From an uncultured Muribaculaceae bacterium (lineage in GTDB: Bacteria; Bacteroidota; Bacteroidia; Bacteroidales; Muribaculaceae): DNA of 64,000 nt. The DNA is taken from positions 177,089 to 241,088 of the forward strand of contig CAJUKU010000003.1 of assembly GCA_910587425.1 (NCBI GenBank), read 5' to 3'. Below are positions 19,216 through 29,184 of the stretch, piece after piece. The position numbers and the translations under genes are program-made. Below the pieces are notes generated by a model that saw only the letters and a list, made by a program, of their open reading frames with translations, searched no databases and was not told the origin of the DNA. Every line of letters begins with the position of its first letter. The stretch's first letter is position 1.

Positions 19216-19246
19216 CAAAATTACACATTTTTCATCAATGAATCAA
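19216..19246 (-). promoter_or_regulatory. promoter of the hsdM locus
   Basis: The -7 box TAATTTTG (19216-19223) and a -33 TTG (19244-19246) are separated by exactly 20 bases. The predicted leader is about 60 bases. Confidence 0.7.
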
Positions 19247-19269
19247 TATGGTTATAAAAACCGGAGGGA

Positions 19270-19304
19270 TAAAAAAGCAGTGCGTCAGATTGCTGACGCA
19301 CTGC
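19270..19304 (-). terminator. terminator of the GH20 gene
   Basis: A perfect 12-base stem (19277-19288 with 19293-19304, loop ATTG) is followed on the minus strand by six T's. It ends the hexosaminidase transcript. Confidence 0.9.
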
Positions 19305-19335
19305 CATTGATGTCGCGCGGACTTATGCCGTATTA

Positions 19336-21657
19336 TCAGTTGATCTCGATCTCGTCGACAAATACGAACGCGGGGCGACCTGCTCCCTGATGCCATTCGG
19401 GCATAGCGATCTCAGGCTTCACGGTCACGCGCACATAGCGTGTCTTTACGGGGTCGAAAGTGAGTGAATGTGTGTAGATGGAGTTGGAGCTCATAGCCAT
19501 TGCAGGATAATCCTCGCTTGCTACGGTAGTAAACTCCTTGCCATCGGTAGAGACAGCGACATTCATGCCGCGGGCATCGAATACCCAGTCACCGGTGGCT
19601 ACGCAAGTGCGTGTGGTCACGCTTGAGATCTCCTCTTCAGCCTCCAGGTCGACCACAGCAACGAGATCGCTGCCCACGATACCTACCCAGTCGCCATTGC
19701 CGTAACCGTTGGTGCCGAACTTACCGTCGGTGAGTGTCTGCCCTCCCTTGGCTTTGTAGCGGGGGTGGGGTGCGTTGACGAGGGTCACGGGGTGCGATGT
19801 GGCTTTGTTGAACGATACGCTGTCGACAAACACGTCGCTGCGTCCGCTCGGACGTATAGCCACTGCTTTGATAGTCGTTGAGCCGTTGAGCTGCACAGGC
19901 TTGTCGAAGAGCAGCGATGCCTCTGTCGGCTCTGTGCCGTCGAGTGTATAGTAGATGGGTGCGCTGTCGACTGTCATGAGGTCGAGCGTGATGGCATGGT
20001 TGATGGTGTCGGGGGTGAGCGTGCCTGTCACGTTGAACATGTGGCGTGCGTAGTTGTAGCCGTTAGCCTTGTAGTGGTTGATGAGCTGCGGTACGCGTGC
20101 GGCGAATTTCTTGTAGTCCTTTGGTGCCGAGCTCCACTGCACGTCAGCGAGGGCTGCCATACGGGGCAGTTCCATGTACTGTGCCTGTGCGAAAGTGGGG
20201 ATGTACTCTGTCCAGAGGTTTGCCTGAACGCCGATGATATGTTTGGCTTCCTCTGCAGTGAGGTCGGCGGGGATAGGTTCGTAGCTGTAGACGCGCTCAA
20301 CAGGGAGATATCCGCCGATTGCATCCGGCTCTTTCTCGCGGTCAAGAGTCTGGTAGTAGTCGAAGTAGAGGTAGGAGTTGGGGGTCATGATCACATCGTG
20401 ACCGAGTTTCGCAGCCTCGATGCCACCTGCCTCGCCGCGCCACGACATCACGATGGCACCGGGTGCGAGTCCACCCTCGAGTGTCTCGTCCCAACCGATC
20501 ATCTTGCGTCCTTTCGAAGCGAGGAAATCGCTGGCGTGATGTATCACGTGGCTCTGGAGTTTCTCCTCCTTGGTGTGCTTTGCATCTGACTTGAGTCCGA
20601 GCTCTTTGATCTTAGCCTGGCACTTTGCGCACTCAGCCCAGCGTGTCTTCGGGCACTCGTCGCCACCGACGTGTATGTATTCCGAGGGGAAAAGCTCAGT
20701 GATCTCGCCAAGTACCGTGTCGATGAATTTGTATGTGGAGTCATTGCCGGCGCAGAGCACATCTTCGCTCACACCCCAGATCTGCCACACCTCGTACGGA
20801 CCGCCGGTGCAGCCGAGGTTGGGATAAGCCTTGAGTGCGCCGAGCATGTGACCGGGAAGGTCTATCTCGGGAATTACGGTTATGTGGCGGTCGGCTGCAT
20901 ATTTCACGATGTCGCGTGCCTCATCCTGTGTGTAGAATCCGCCGTAAGGTATGCTGTCGTAAACGCCGCTGTTGTGACCGATCACAGTGCCGTCGCGCTT
21001 CGAGCCAAGCTCTGTGAGTTCCGGAAGGCTCTTTATCTCAATGCGCCATCCCTGGTCGTCGGTGAGATGCCAGTGCATGGTGTTGATGTTATGGAGAGCC
21101 AGCATGTCGATAAACGATTTTACTGAATCAACAGGGAAGAAGTGGCGCGAAACGTCGAAGTGAGCGCCGCGGTAGCTGAAGCGGGGAGCATCGGCTATGG
21201 TCGCTGCGGGGAACTCTACATTCGAGGGCGTAGCCTCGGGGATCGACTTGCGGATTGTCTGTACGCCGTAGAATGTACCGGCGTCGGTAGCACCGTTGAT
21301 ATCGATGCTCTGCTCGCTAACAGTGATCTCGTATGCTTCGGGGTTCTCGCCGCCGAGATCTGCACGGAGATTGATCACGTCGGCTGCCGGAGCGGCATCG
21401 GTAACTTTAAGCTCATGACCCGTCACCTGCTTTAGGTATTCGGCAAGGAACTGTGCGTCGCGCTGCAGTCCTTCGTTACCCGCCGGATAGGCGATCTGGG
21501 TAGATGCCGTGAGCTGGAATGGTTTGGCTGACTGGTTAATGTTTACTGTCTGCGGCAAGGGGATGACATCATAATTTGCCACCTGTTGTCCGCGGTGCGA
21601 GCATGCTGCGGCTATGATGCATAGCGCGGCAAGCAGCAGTTGGAACGGTTTTTTCAT
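19336..21657 (-). CDS. secreted beta-N-acetylhexosaminidase, GH20 lipoprotein
   Basis: This 773-residue surface or periplasmic lipoprotein (lipobox IIAAACS) removes terminal N-acetylhexosamine from glycans. Domain order: GH20 N-terminal domain (about 35-155); GH20 catalytic barrel (about 160-510) with the Asp-Glu pair in HVGGDE (D333, E334) used in substrate-assisted catalysis; a chitobiase C-terminal-like domain (YYTLDGTEPTEASL); and an F5/8-type carbohydrate-binding-like end (TSTDGKEF region, FDPVKTRYVRV). A good promoter lies just upstream and a strong terminator downstream, so it is a single-gene unit. Probable targets are mucin or other host N-acetylated glycans (inference). Confidence 0.93.
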   Translation of the reverse strand: MKKPFQLLLAALCIIAAACSHRGQQVANYDVIPLPQTVNINQSAKPFQLTASTQIAYPAGNEGLQRDAQFLAEYLKQVTGHELKVTDAAPAADVINLRADLGGENPEAYEITVSEQSIDINGATDAGTFYGVQTIRKSIPEATPSNVEFPAATIADAPRFSYRGAHFDVSRHFFPVDSVKSFIDMLALHNINTMHWHLTDDQGWRIEIKSLPELTELGSKRDGTVIGHNSGVYDSIPYGGFYTQDEARDIVKYAADRHITVIPEIDLPGHMLGALKAYPNLGCTGGPYEVWQIWGVSEDVLCAGNDSTYKFIDTVLGEITELFPSEYIHVGGDECPKTRWAECAKCQAKIKELGLKSDAKHTKEEKLQSHVIHHASDFLASKGRKMIGWDETLEGGLAPGAIVMSWRGEAGGIEAAKLGHDVIMTPNSYLYFDYYQTLDREKEPDAIGGYLPVERVYSYEPIPADLTAEEAKHIIGVQANLWTEYIPTFAQAQYMELPRMAALADVQWSSAPKDYKKFAARVPQLINHYKANGYNYARHMFNVTGTLTPDTINHAITLDLMTVDSAPIYYTLDGTEPTEASLLFDKPVQLNGSTTIKAVAIRPSGRSDVFVDSVSFNKATSHPVTLVNAPHPRYKAKGGQTLTDGKFGTNGYGNGDWVGIVGSDLVAVVDLEAEEEISSVTTRTCVATGDWVFDARGMNVAVSTDGKEFTTVASEDYPAMAMSSNSIYTHSLTFDPVKTRYVRVTVKPEIAMPEWHQGAGRPAFVFVDEIEIN

Positions 21658-21694
21658 GTTATATTATTTGGTATGATTAATCATGGCTATTCCG

Positions 21695-21726
21695 CAAAGT
21701 TACGCTTTTTTCTCAACAAAAGCAAA
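21695..21726 (-). promoter_or_regulatory. promoter of the GH20 gene
   Basis: The -7 box TAACTTTG (21695-21702) and -33 TTTG (21723-21726) have a 20-base spacer, the ideal Bacteroidetes arrangement. It sits in the 77-base gap after bioGC. Confidence 0.8.
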
Positions 21727-21734
21727 ACCGCTTC

Positions 21735-23102
21735 TCAGCGGCGCCGCAGCATTAGTATCACCGGATTGTATGTCAGGCGATTTATGCCCGAGCGTGCGAG
21801 TGCGAGCGCGGCTCCGAAAGCTTTGTCGGGCGATGCTTCCGTAATGTTCACTCCCGTCTGGCGTATATGGTGCAGTAATTCCGCGGTGGTATCGAACTCG
21901 AGTGTGCACAGCTCCTCATGACTCTCCTCAATCACCAATTCCTCTGGAAGCAAGGCTCTCACATGGCTTGCCGACATGTATCTGGGCAGGGATGATGCTA
22001 TTGAGCGGATCTCGCGGTAATTGTCCGGTCCGAAAGTCGAGAGCAGCACGGTTCCCCCTGCAGGAAGGATGCGCGCGCATTGCCGCAGGAACTCGCGCGG
22101 TGAGTTGAACCATTGTATGGTGGAGGCGGTGAAGAGGATGTCGACTGAAGCATCCGGCAGCGACCGCACGAACAGTTCTCCGTCGCAGGCTATTTTCCTT
22201 CCCGGAAGTGCCGGTGAGGGTTCGGTAAGGTCGACCGATGTCATGCTGAGGCACGAACTGCATAGCGGGGCATATCGGCGCGTGAGCTGCCCGGTGCCGG
22301 TGCCTATTTCGACTATATTGCCGTCAGCTCCCGGTTTGCCATGCTTTAGCCACATTTCTGTCATCAGTGCTGTGATGCGGTTCTGCACACCAGCCGACTC
22401 ATCGTAAGTGGCGCTTCCGGCTGCAAAACGTTGCTTTACCGTAGCCTTGCACATAGCCGCACGCGGGATTATGGCGCTGAAATCCGGCAAGTGTGCCGAT
22501 TGCAGTTCTATAATAGCCGGATGCCCTGTCCATGCGTTGCGTTGGTTCTGCGGCGGTATTATGCGGTCGTCAGTGAGGATATACACTTCATCCCATTCCA
22601 TGACGGCATTCTCATGCACGGGTGGAAGCGCGTAGATGGCACGCAACTCGTCAGCAAGCTCTTCTATGTCACGTTTCGGCAACGATTTAGCGAACTCGCG
22701 GTAAGCGGCGCCCGATCCCGTCATGCGACGGTAGAATCTGGTGAGGTTTTCAGAACTGAGCGAGTCAAGGGTTCCACGGAAAATGGCTACAGGTATACCC
22801 AGTGTGTCGTCAACAGGATATAGAGTCCCGCCAACTGCCGTGCGGCGCGTCACCGGAAGGTGTCTGTTGGCTGTCATCCAGTGCTGTGCCGCCGCAACTC
22901 CGAACGACCAGGCGACCACGCAGATCTCATCGTAGCCGTTTGTGAAGTCCGGGAGATTCAGGTCACGGTAATCCCATGCTACGGCAAGGTCATATCCGGC
23001 GTGTGGAGTGAGCTCGCGTAGCGGCGCGTCGTCCATGCCCCATCCGGCAAAGATGAGAAGTAGACGGCGTTCGTTGCCGGAAGTGAGCAGACGGTATTTC
23101 AT
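21735..23102 (-). CDS. bioC: BioG-BioC fusion: pimeloyl-ACP methyl esterase and malonyl-ACP methyltransferase
   Basis: Two steps of pimeloyl-ACP synthesis for biotin are joined in one 455-residue chain. Residues 1 to about 205 are a BioG-type (DUF452) hydrolase with nucleophile S66 in AWSFGV. Residues from about 212 to 455 are a BioC SAM-dependent methyltransferase (TVKQRFAAGSATYDE; SAM site VEIGTGTGQL). BioC methylates malonyl-ACP so it can enter fatty acid synthesis as a disguised primer; the esterase later removes the methyl group. It is last in bioA-bioF-bioGC, three bases after bioF. The fusion keeps the start and end of the cycle together. Confidence 0.9.
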   Translation of the reverse strand: MKYRLLTSGNERRLLLIFAGWGMDDAPLRELTPHAGYDLAVAWDYRDLNLPDFTNGYDEICVVAWSFGVAAAQHWMTANRHLPVTRRTAVGGTLYPVDDTLGIPVAIFRGTLDSLSSENLTRFYRRMTGSGAAYREFAKSLPKRDIEELADELRAIYALPPVHENAVMEWDEVYILTDDRIIPPQNQRNAWTGHPAIIELQSAHLPDFSAIIPRAAMCKATVKQRFAAGSATYDESAGVQNRITALMTEMWLKHGKPGADGNIVEIGTGTGQLTRRYAPLCSSCLSMTSVDLTEPSPALPGRKIACDGELFVRSLPDASVDILFTASTIQWFNSPREFLRQCARILPAGGTVLLSTFGPDNYREIRSIASSLPRYMSASHVRALLPEELVIEESHEELCTLEFDTTAELLHHIRQTGVNITEASPDKAFGAALALARSGINRLTYNPVILMLRRR

Positions 23103-23105
23103 GAC

Positions 23106-24236
23106 TTAAATAGCGTTATGTAATGCATCAGCGAGCCGGTCGACATCCTCATAGCTCATCGCCGCACTCAGGCTTATGCGCAGGCGTTCGGTGCCACGCG
23201 CCACTGTCGGGGTGCGTATCGGCAATACCTTTATCCCAGCTTCGACAAGTCTTTGCGAGAGTTCCACCGCGCGTTCAGCCGATCCGACGATGTACGGACG
23301 GATGTACGATGCCGCCGTGTTCTGCGCTCCCGGCAATCCTGAGAGTGCCGTCCGTAGTCTTTCGGAAAGTTTTGCAAGTTTCTCGCGCTCAGCATCCATT
23401 CCTGCTATGCGGCGGATTATGAACTCGCTCCACGCGCAGTTGAGAGGTGGCAGGGCGGTGGAGAATATTAGCGGACGTGCACGGTTCACCATATATTCGC
23501 GCATCTCACCGCTCATCACGGCGAATGCGCCGACAGATGCTCCTGCCTTACCGAGCGTGCCCACCAATATGTCGACATCCTCGACTATCCCCTCTTTGGC
23601 AGATAATCCTAATCCCTGGCTTCCGACAGCTCCGAATGCGTGCGCTTCGTCGACATACAGCATCGCGTTCGGATACATCCGTTTCAATTCTGCGATCCTC
23701 CGCATGTCAGGGCTGTCGCCATCCATACTGTAGACAGATTCCACCACAATCAGCACGCGTTGATAGGCTGACGCATGGCGCTCAAGCAACAGTGCGAGAT
23801 GCTGCATGTTATTGTGCCTGAACCGCATCATTTCTGTGCGGGCAAGCACGTAGCCGTCTATGATGGAGGCATGCACCAGACGGTCGGCAAGCACGAGTGT
23901 GTCGCGGTCGGCTAACGCAGGTATCAGTCCGGTGTTGGCATGATAGCCGCTGTTGAACAGCAGCGCTTTCTTCCCGTAGAGATCACCTATGAGATTTTCA
24001 AGACTCTCATACTGGTTTTGGCCGGCGGCAAGTAGGCGTGATGCCGACGATGTCAGCGGTAACCGTACGTCATTATTGGCTGCGAAAAATTCCTTTTGAA
24101 GATCTTCGCGCGATGCTATGCCCAGATAGTCGTTGGAGGTGAAATCAAGCATAGCCGAGCCGGTCGAGTCGGCAGGAATACGGCGGAAATTCCCCTCGCT
24201 GCGCAGTTGTTCCAGAGTCTGACGTATACGGTTCAT
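23106..24236 (-). CDS. bioF: 8-amino-7-oxononanoate synthase
   Basis: This PLP enzyme condenses pimeloyl-ACP with alanine to KAPA, a biotin precursor. It has 376 residues. The PLP lysine is K230 in [11 protein letters not shown], and the cofactor site [10 protein letters not shown] is present. [10 protein letters not shown] is typical of the alpha-oxoamine synthase family. Its start overlaps the bioA stop by four bases, so the two genes are coupled. Confidence 0.95.
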   Translation of the reverse strand: MNRIRQTLEQLRSEGNFRRIPADSTGSAMLDFTSNDYLGIASREDLQKEFFAANNDVRLPLTSSASRLLAAGQNQYESLENLIGDLYGKKALLFNSGYHANTGLIPALADRDTLVLADRLVHASIIDGYVLARTEMMRFRHNNMQHLALLLERHASAYQRVLIVVESVYSMDGDSPDMRRIAELKRMYPNAMLYVDEAHAFGAVGSQGLGLSAKEGIVEDVDILVGTLGKAGASVGAFAVMSGEMREYMVNRARPLIFSTALPPLNCAWSEFIIRRIAGMDAEREKLAKLSERLRTALSGLPGAQNTAASYIRPYIVGSAERAVELSQRLVEAGIKVLPIRTPTVARGTERLRISLSAAMSYEDVDRLADALHNAI

Positions 24237-25528
24237 TGCGGCAGATGTCTGACGATATCGATAGTGGCGTTTACGAGTGTCTCCAGATCCTTATCAGTAA
24301 TGATATATGGGGGCATGACATAGACGTTTTTTCCGAAGGGACGCACCCAGATGCCCCGCGCCACGCATTCGCGCTGGAAAGCACCCACGTCGACAGGTTG
24401 CTTCATCTCGATCACTCCTATGGTGCCGAGCACTCGCACATCGGCGACTCCCGGCAGTGTTGCCGCCGGAGCGAGCAGACGTTTCAGCCGGGACTCGATA
24501 TTAGCTGTGACGGCAGCCATGTCCTGCTCCTCGAGCAGTGTGAGCGATTCAAGCGCTACGGCGCAGGCAAGCGGATTAGCCATGAATGTCGGGCCGTGCA
24601 TCATCACGCCCGCTTCACCTGCCGCTACGGCATCGGCTACGCGTCGTGAAGCGAGAACAGCTGCCATAGTCATGTATCCGCCTGTCAGACCTTTGCCTAT
24701 GCACATTATATCAGGTTCTACCCCTGCGTGCTCCCAGGCAAACCGGCGACCGGTGCGCCAGAATCCGGTGGCGATCTCGTCGAATATCAGCAGCACACCA
24801 TACTTGTCGCAGATGCGCCGTGCTTCCAAGAGATATTGCGGGTGATAGAAACGCATTCCCCCCGCTCCCTGCACGATCGGTTCGAGTATCAGAGCGGCGA
24901 TCTCATCAGCGTTGGCGGCTATTGTCTCCTCAAGTTCAACGACGGCTGAGGGATCCCACTCAGCACCGTAGACAACGCGCGGTGACTCTACAAAGTGGCG
25001 TATCGGCAGTGCTGACCCGAAAGCTCCATGCATTCCGGTCACGGGATCGCATACGCTCATCGCATTCCAGGTGTCGCCATGGTAGCCCGAGCGGATGGTA
25101 ACGAAGTTCGTACGGCGGTGCGAGCCCGACATTGACACAGCCGCCTGTATAGCCATCTTCATAGCTACCTCAACGGCAACCGAGCCTGAGTCGGCATAAA
25201 AGATGCAGTCCATTGACGGGGGTGCCCATTCGAGCAGCTTCCTGCCGAGCTTTATTGCCGGTTCATGGGTGAGACCGCCGAACATCACGTGCGACATATC
25301 CTTGAGCTGACGCTCTATGGCGGCATTCAGTCGCGGATGATTGTATCCGTGGCACACTGCCCACCATGATGACATTCCATCGATCAGTTCCGTACCGTCG
25401 GCGAGACGGATACGCACGCCATGGGCTGACGTTACCTTATATGTCGGGAGAGGATTTACAGTAGATGTGTAGGGATGCCACAGATGGCATCTATCCCACG
25501 GGTCATGGAGCATATCTTCTTGCTGCAT
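24233..25528 (-). CDS. bioA: adenosylmethionine-8-amino-7-oxononanoate aminotransferase
   Basis: This class III aminotransferase of 431 residues uses SAM to convert KAPA to DAPA. The N-terminal WHPYTS motif is diagnostic for BioA. The PLP lysine is K279 in [11 protein letters not shown], preceded by [12 protein letters not shown]. It is the first biotin gene here and lies 30 bases after nfo, with no separate promoter seen. bioD and bioB are not in this window. I saw no biotin operator. Confidence 0.96.
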   Translation of the reverse strand: MQQEDMLHDPWDRCHLWHPYTSTVNPLPTYKVTSAHGVRIRLADGTELIDGMSSWWAVCHGYNHPRLNAAIERQLKDMSHVMFGGLTHEPAIKLGRKLLEWAPPSMDCIFYADSGSVAVEVAMKMAIQAAVSMSGSHRRTNFVTIRSGYHGDTWNAMSVCDPVTGMHGAFGSALPIRHFVESPRVVYGAEWDPSAVVELEETIAANADEIAALILEPIVQGAGGMRFYHPQYLLEARRICDKYGVLLIFDEIATGFWRTGRRFAWEHAGVEPDIMCIGKGLTGGYMTMAAVLASRRVADAVAAGEAGVMMHGPTFMANPLACAVALESLTLLEEQDMAAVTANIESRLKRLLAPAATLPGVADVRVLGTIGVIEMKQPVDVGAFQRECVARGIWVRPFGKNVYVMPPYIITDKDLETLVNATIDIVRHLPQ

Positions 25529-25558
25529 AGCTGTGGAAGTGAGAATTACGGGGTCGTT

Positions 25559-26401
25559 TCAATCGCAGAGAGAGTATAGCCAGGCTATCTCTTCCTGCCA
25601 TAGCGATTCGTCGGGCGTTTCGAGGATCATCGGTATTCCGTCGAAGCGGGGATCGTTCATCAGACGCTTGAAGAAATCACGCCCGATCATGCCTTCGCCG
25701 ATTGGCGCATGGCGGTCGACGTGCGAGCCAAGCCCTTTCTTCGAATCATTCAGGTGCATTCCCGACAGATATTTGAAACCGATGACACGGTCGAATTCTT
25801 CCCAGGTAGCATCGTAACCCTCTGCTGTGGCTAAGTCATAACCGGCTGCGAACGTGTGGCATGTGTCGATGCATACCCCAACACGGCTCTTGTCCTTCAC
25901 TCCGTCGATTATACGCGCTATCTGGGCGAACGTGAAGCCGAGATTGCTGCCCTGACCGGCGGTGTTTTCGATCACAGCCTTGACACCTTCCGTGGCATCG
26001 AGAGCCATGTTTATAGATTCAGCTATTAGATCCAGGCACGCTTCGGTCTCCATCTCGTTCAGATGACTGCCGGGATGGAAGTTGAGCATCGTCAGTCCGA
26101 GCTGTTCGCAACGGTGCAGTTCGTCAAGAAATGCCTCGCGGCTTTTTTCGAGTTTTTCAGGATCCGGTGCGCCGAGGTTTATCAGATAACTGTCATGTGG
26201 CAGTATCTGTGAAGAGGTGTAGTCAAGTCGGGCACATTCCGAACGGAACAACTCTGCCTCCTTGTCGGAAATCTCTTTCGACTTCCAGCGTGACGGATTG
26301 CGGGTGAACAGGGCAAATGCTTTTGCACCAATATTATGTGCGTTTGTCGGTGCTTGGCTTACGCCATTCTGCGCCGATACGTGAGCTCCTACATATTTCA
26401 T
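25559..26401 (-). CDS. nfo: deoxyribonuclease IV (AP endonuclease)
   Basis: This zinc-dependent AP endonuclease of 280 residues, with a TIM-barrel fold, cuts abasic sites in base excision repair. I chose the ATG at 26401 ([13 protein letters not shown]), which matches the conserved N-terminus; the longer frame to 26440 runs through the promoter. Metal-binding motifs include [28 protein letters not shown] and [18 protein letters not shown] -7 box ends five bases before the ATG, so the message is probably leaderless. bioA follows after 30 bases. Confidence 0.96.
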   Translation of the reverse strand: MKYVGAHVSAQNGVSQAPTNAHNIGAKAFALFTRNPSRWKSKEISDKEAELFRSECARLDYTSSQILPHDSYLINLGAPDPEKLEKSREAFLDELHRCEQLGLTMLNFHPGSHLNEMETEACLDLIAESINMALDATEGVKAVIENTAGQGSNLGFTFAQIARIIDGVKDKSRVGVCIDTCHTFAAGYDLATAEGYDATWEEFDRVIGFKYLSGMHLNDSKKGLGSHVDRHAPIGEGMIGRDFFKRLMNDPRFDGIPMILETPDESLWQEEIAWLYSLCD

Positions 26402-26405
26402 ACCG

Positions 26406-26413
26406 CAAAAGTA
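26406..26413 (-). promoter_or_regulatory. -7 promoter box of nfo, predicting a leaderless message
   Basis: TACTTTTG on the minus strand ends at 26406, five bases before the A of the nfo start codon at 26401. Confidence 0.6.
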
Positions 26414-26513
26414 CACAAAAAACACCAAACCGCGAAACAATGCCGGAACGGCTCCTCCAACTTATGCCAACAATCATACGTGTGTTGGCGCATGCTCTGG
26501 TTGGTATGGGGAT

Positions 26514-26549
26514 ATAAAAAGCGATGCGTCTATTCCGGCGCATCGCTTT
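26514..26549 (-). terminator. terminator of the GH84 gene
   Basis: The stem AAAGCGATGCG (26518-26528) pairs with 26539-26549, and the minus strand continues with T's. It separates the GH84 gene from nfo. Confidence 0.85.
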
Positions 26550-26590
26550 ATTATGTTTTGTAGCTATTTGAATGCCTTATATAGGCTATA

Positions 26591-29125
26591 TCAGTCGGGG
26601 ATTATCTCATAGATTGTGGCGTTGCCGTCGATTGCAATACGGGTTGCGGCAGGATTGAAGGTGATGCGCACAAGATCGGCGTCGAGCGGGCGCGATTCAA
26701 TCACGTTGCCTTTCGCGTCGAGCTGGCTGAGTTTCAGTCCGGCGGCGCGGTTGCCGAGCAGCAACGTCGCGCTGTTAGCCTCTGCAGGACGGTCGAAAGA
26801 TAGTGTTCCTGCCGTAGCGAATGCTGTGGCGGGATCATTGTCAAAGGCAAGCAGCGAACCTATCATGTCGGGAGCCGAGATGTTGAGATTCAGGCGCTCG
26901 TGCGACGGTGGATTGACGCGGAACTCACGCACTGACGCCCAGTTGCGTTTCTTTGATTCAAGTTTGCGGATGCGCACGTAGCGGGCGTCAACGGGCGATC
27001 CCTGCCACTTGATGTCGTAAGTTTGTGCGAGTGAGTCGGTCAGCGCTGTCCATGTCTTTCCGTCGGCTGATGCCTCAAGCACGACAGCGTCGAAGTAGTC
27101 GACGTCATCCTTGTTGTTTCGTCCCTGCAGGACTACGATCTCATCTACCGGACGGATGGCGCCGAGATCAAGACCGATCCAGTCGCCCGTACGCTGTGCG
27201 TATGCCGAGGTGTAGTAGGTCGTGGTATCGTTGTCGAGCATGAGTTTCGAGATGGTGGTGCCGATGTTGCGGTATGAACCGACAGGGCGGTAGGTTGATG
27301 AAGCTGTTCCGGTCAGGCGTTTGTAGAACGCGCTGAGCATGTCGTCCATGGCGTTCTCATAGAACGGCTGCAGCTTCATTGTTCCCGACTTGTGGGCGTT
27401 GTAAGCCTCGCGCTCTTCGGGTGTCATGATGTTAGCCACGTAGGCGGTCCAGAATGCGGCATCGTCGCCTTTCTCAAATGTCTTTATAAGATTGAGGGTA
27501 GAGGCTCCGCGTGCACCGAGTTTGCCAAACTCCACGAGCCAGGGGCGGAGTTCATTGAGCAGCTGCTTGTTGGAGATCTTCTCCATGCGTTCCGGTACGG
27601 TCTGCATGTCGGCAAACTGGCGGGCGAGGGCTTCAAACTGCTCGGGGGTATAGTCATTGTAGGGGAAAGTCACAGTCTCCCACGATTCGTCGCGGCGGTA
27701 GCCGGTTTCTGTATCGGCTGAGTTGATTGCGAACGAGCGGTAGGCATCGGCTGCTTCGGGAGCTATAACCTCGAATGAGCGTTCCCAGTTGTCGATCGGG
27801 TTGTAGGCAGAGGTATTCCATGCGTAGTCGGCTACGCCGTAGAGAGCCACTTTCGATGCCTCGCCATGCTCCATGGGGTTGCTCTCGATGCCCGCAACCT
27901 CGGCTGAGGTCAGGGTGGTGTCAAGACCGTAGGTCGGTCCCTGGAGGATGTAGTTGCGGCAATAGTCGCTCACCGGGAAGTTCCACCAGAAAAGTGCCGG
28001 ACGCTTGATGCGTGAGTTTATGAATTCCAGTGTCTCGGGAGTGAGGTCGCTGCACACAGCCGCTCCGGTCCAGAATACTTCCACGTTGGGGTTGAGCTTC
28101 TCACCGTATACGGCAAGCTGACCTTTCGGTCCGGGGTTTGCCCACGACTGCGAATAGTCGGTCGGGCAGATCAGAAGGTTGGTCACGTCACCTTTTTTCT
28201 TCACGAAATCTCGGGTGAGGTCATTGAGCAGCTGTGCCTGCATGTTGGAGTCGGTGCCTTTGCCCTCGATGTCGTCGAAGAATATGGCGAACGAACGTAC
28301 GCCGAGGTCATACATCATGTCGAACTTAGCCACGAGGCTGTCGTAGTCAGCCTTGTCCCACCGTATGTCTTTTCCGGGGTGGATAGCCCACACGAAGTTC
28401 ACGCGGTTGCGTTTGCACGCCTCCACGAGCTCATGTATCTGTGCTGCCTCGTCAGCCGGATAAGGCTGGCGCCAGTAGGGTGAGCTGTGATAGGGGTCAT
28501 CTTTCGGACCGTAGATGTAGTCGTTCATCTTGTTGCGTCCGTAAAATTCGATGAGCGATAGGCGCACCTGGTGGCTCCAAGGTGTGCCGTAGAATCCTTC
28601 GACAACGCCGCGGTAGGGGAGGTCAGGATAGTCGTTGATTGTCAGGCAGGGGATTGCTCCTTTCTTTGATGCCGGGCTGTTGACAATCTCGCGCAGTGTC
28701 TGCAGGGCGTAGAACGTTCCGGCATCGTCGAATGCCACTATGTTGACACCTTTCTTGCCCACAGTGAGGCTGTATGCGCCTTTTTTGCTCTCAACACCTG
28801 CTTTTGTGGCGTCTTTCTCGCCAACCTTTATGGTCAGCTGTGCACCTTTGCTTGAGGTTGGGATGCCGAGATGCTGCAGGTCGGGCGTATATGTGCCGGA
28901 ATATTTGAATCCGTTGGCTATCGAAAGTTCGCCCTCCGCCGCGAGCTGCATGCTCTGGGGTGTGGGATTGATTATGATGCCTTTGTGGTCAAGCTTCTCG
29001 CCGGGTACGCGTTTGAAGCGCTGCACTTCCTTACGCTGCGAGGCGAGGTCGAATGTCTCCTGCGCTGCGGCGGTGCTGACGCTGCCTATCGCGAGGGCAA
29101 GCAGTAGTGTCTTGCAGATATTCAT
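26591..29125 (-). CDS. secreted GH84 beta-N-acetylglucosaminidase (NagJ/O-GlcNAcase type)
   Basis: This 844-residue protein has a cleavable signal peptide (ending STAAAQE). Residues about 30-165 form a GH84/GH20-type N-terminal domain. The GH84 catalytic barrel follows (PYRGVVEGFYGTPWSHQ) with the paired catalytic aspartates in FFDDIEG (D284, D285). Helical and F5/8 carbohydrate-binding-like segments fill the C-terminus (GDWIGLDLGAIRPVDEIV). It removes beta-linked GlcNAc from glycans or glycoproteins outside the cytoplasm, probably complementing the GH20 enzyme encoded 5 kb away. Confidence 0.93.
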   Translation of the reverse strand: MNICKTLLLALAIGSVSTAAAQETFDLASQRKEVQRFKRVPGEKLDHKGIIINPTPQSMQLAAEGELSIANGFKYSGTYTPDLQHLGIPTSSKGAQLTIKVGEKDATKAGVESKKGAYSLTVGKKGVNIVAFDDAGTFYALQTLREIVNSPASKKGAIPCLTINDYPDLPYRGVVEGFYGTPWSHQVRLSLIEFYGRNKMNDYIYGPKDDPYHSSPYWRQPYPADEAAQIHELVEACKRNRVNFVWAIHPGKDIRWDKADYDSLVAKFDMMYDLGVRSFAIFFDDIEGKGTDSNMQAQLLNDLTRDFVKKKGDVTNLLICPTDYSQSWANPGPKGQLAVYGEKLNPNVEVFWTGAAVCSDLTPETLEFINSRIKRPALFWWNFPVSDYCRNYILQGPTYGLDTTLTSAEVAGIESNPMEHGEASKVALYGVADYAWNTSAYNPIDNWERSFEVIAPEAADAYRSFAINSADTETGYRRDESWETVTFPYNDYTPEQFEALARQFADMQTVPERMEKISNKQLLNELRPWLVEFGKLGARGASTLNLIKTFEKGDDAAFWTAYVANIMTPEEREAYNAHKSGTMKLQPFYENAMDDMLSAFYKRLTGTASSTYRPVGSYRNIGTTISKLMLDNDTTTYYTSAYAQRTGDWIGLDLGAIRPVDEIVVLQGRNNKDDVDYFDAVVLEASADGKTWTALTDSLAQTYDIKWQGSPVDARYVRIRKLESKKRNWASVREFRVNPPSHERLNLNISAPDMIGSLLAFDNDPATAFATAGTLSFDRPAEANSATLLLGNRAAGLKLSQLDAKGNVIESRPLDADLVRITFNPAATRIAIDGNATIYEIIPD

Positions 29126-29184
29126 GGTTATTAAAAGGGTTTATAGGGTTGTGTTAATGATTTTACAGGGTTTATGGCGGAGAA

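Noticed and set aside
25529..25558. A biotin operator or riboswitch ahead of bioA
   Set aside because: Only 30 bases separate nfo and bioA, with no palindrome or structured leader visible.
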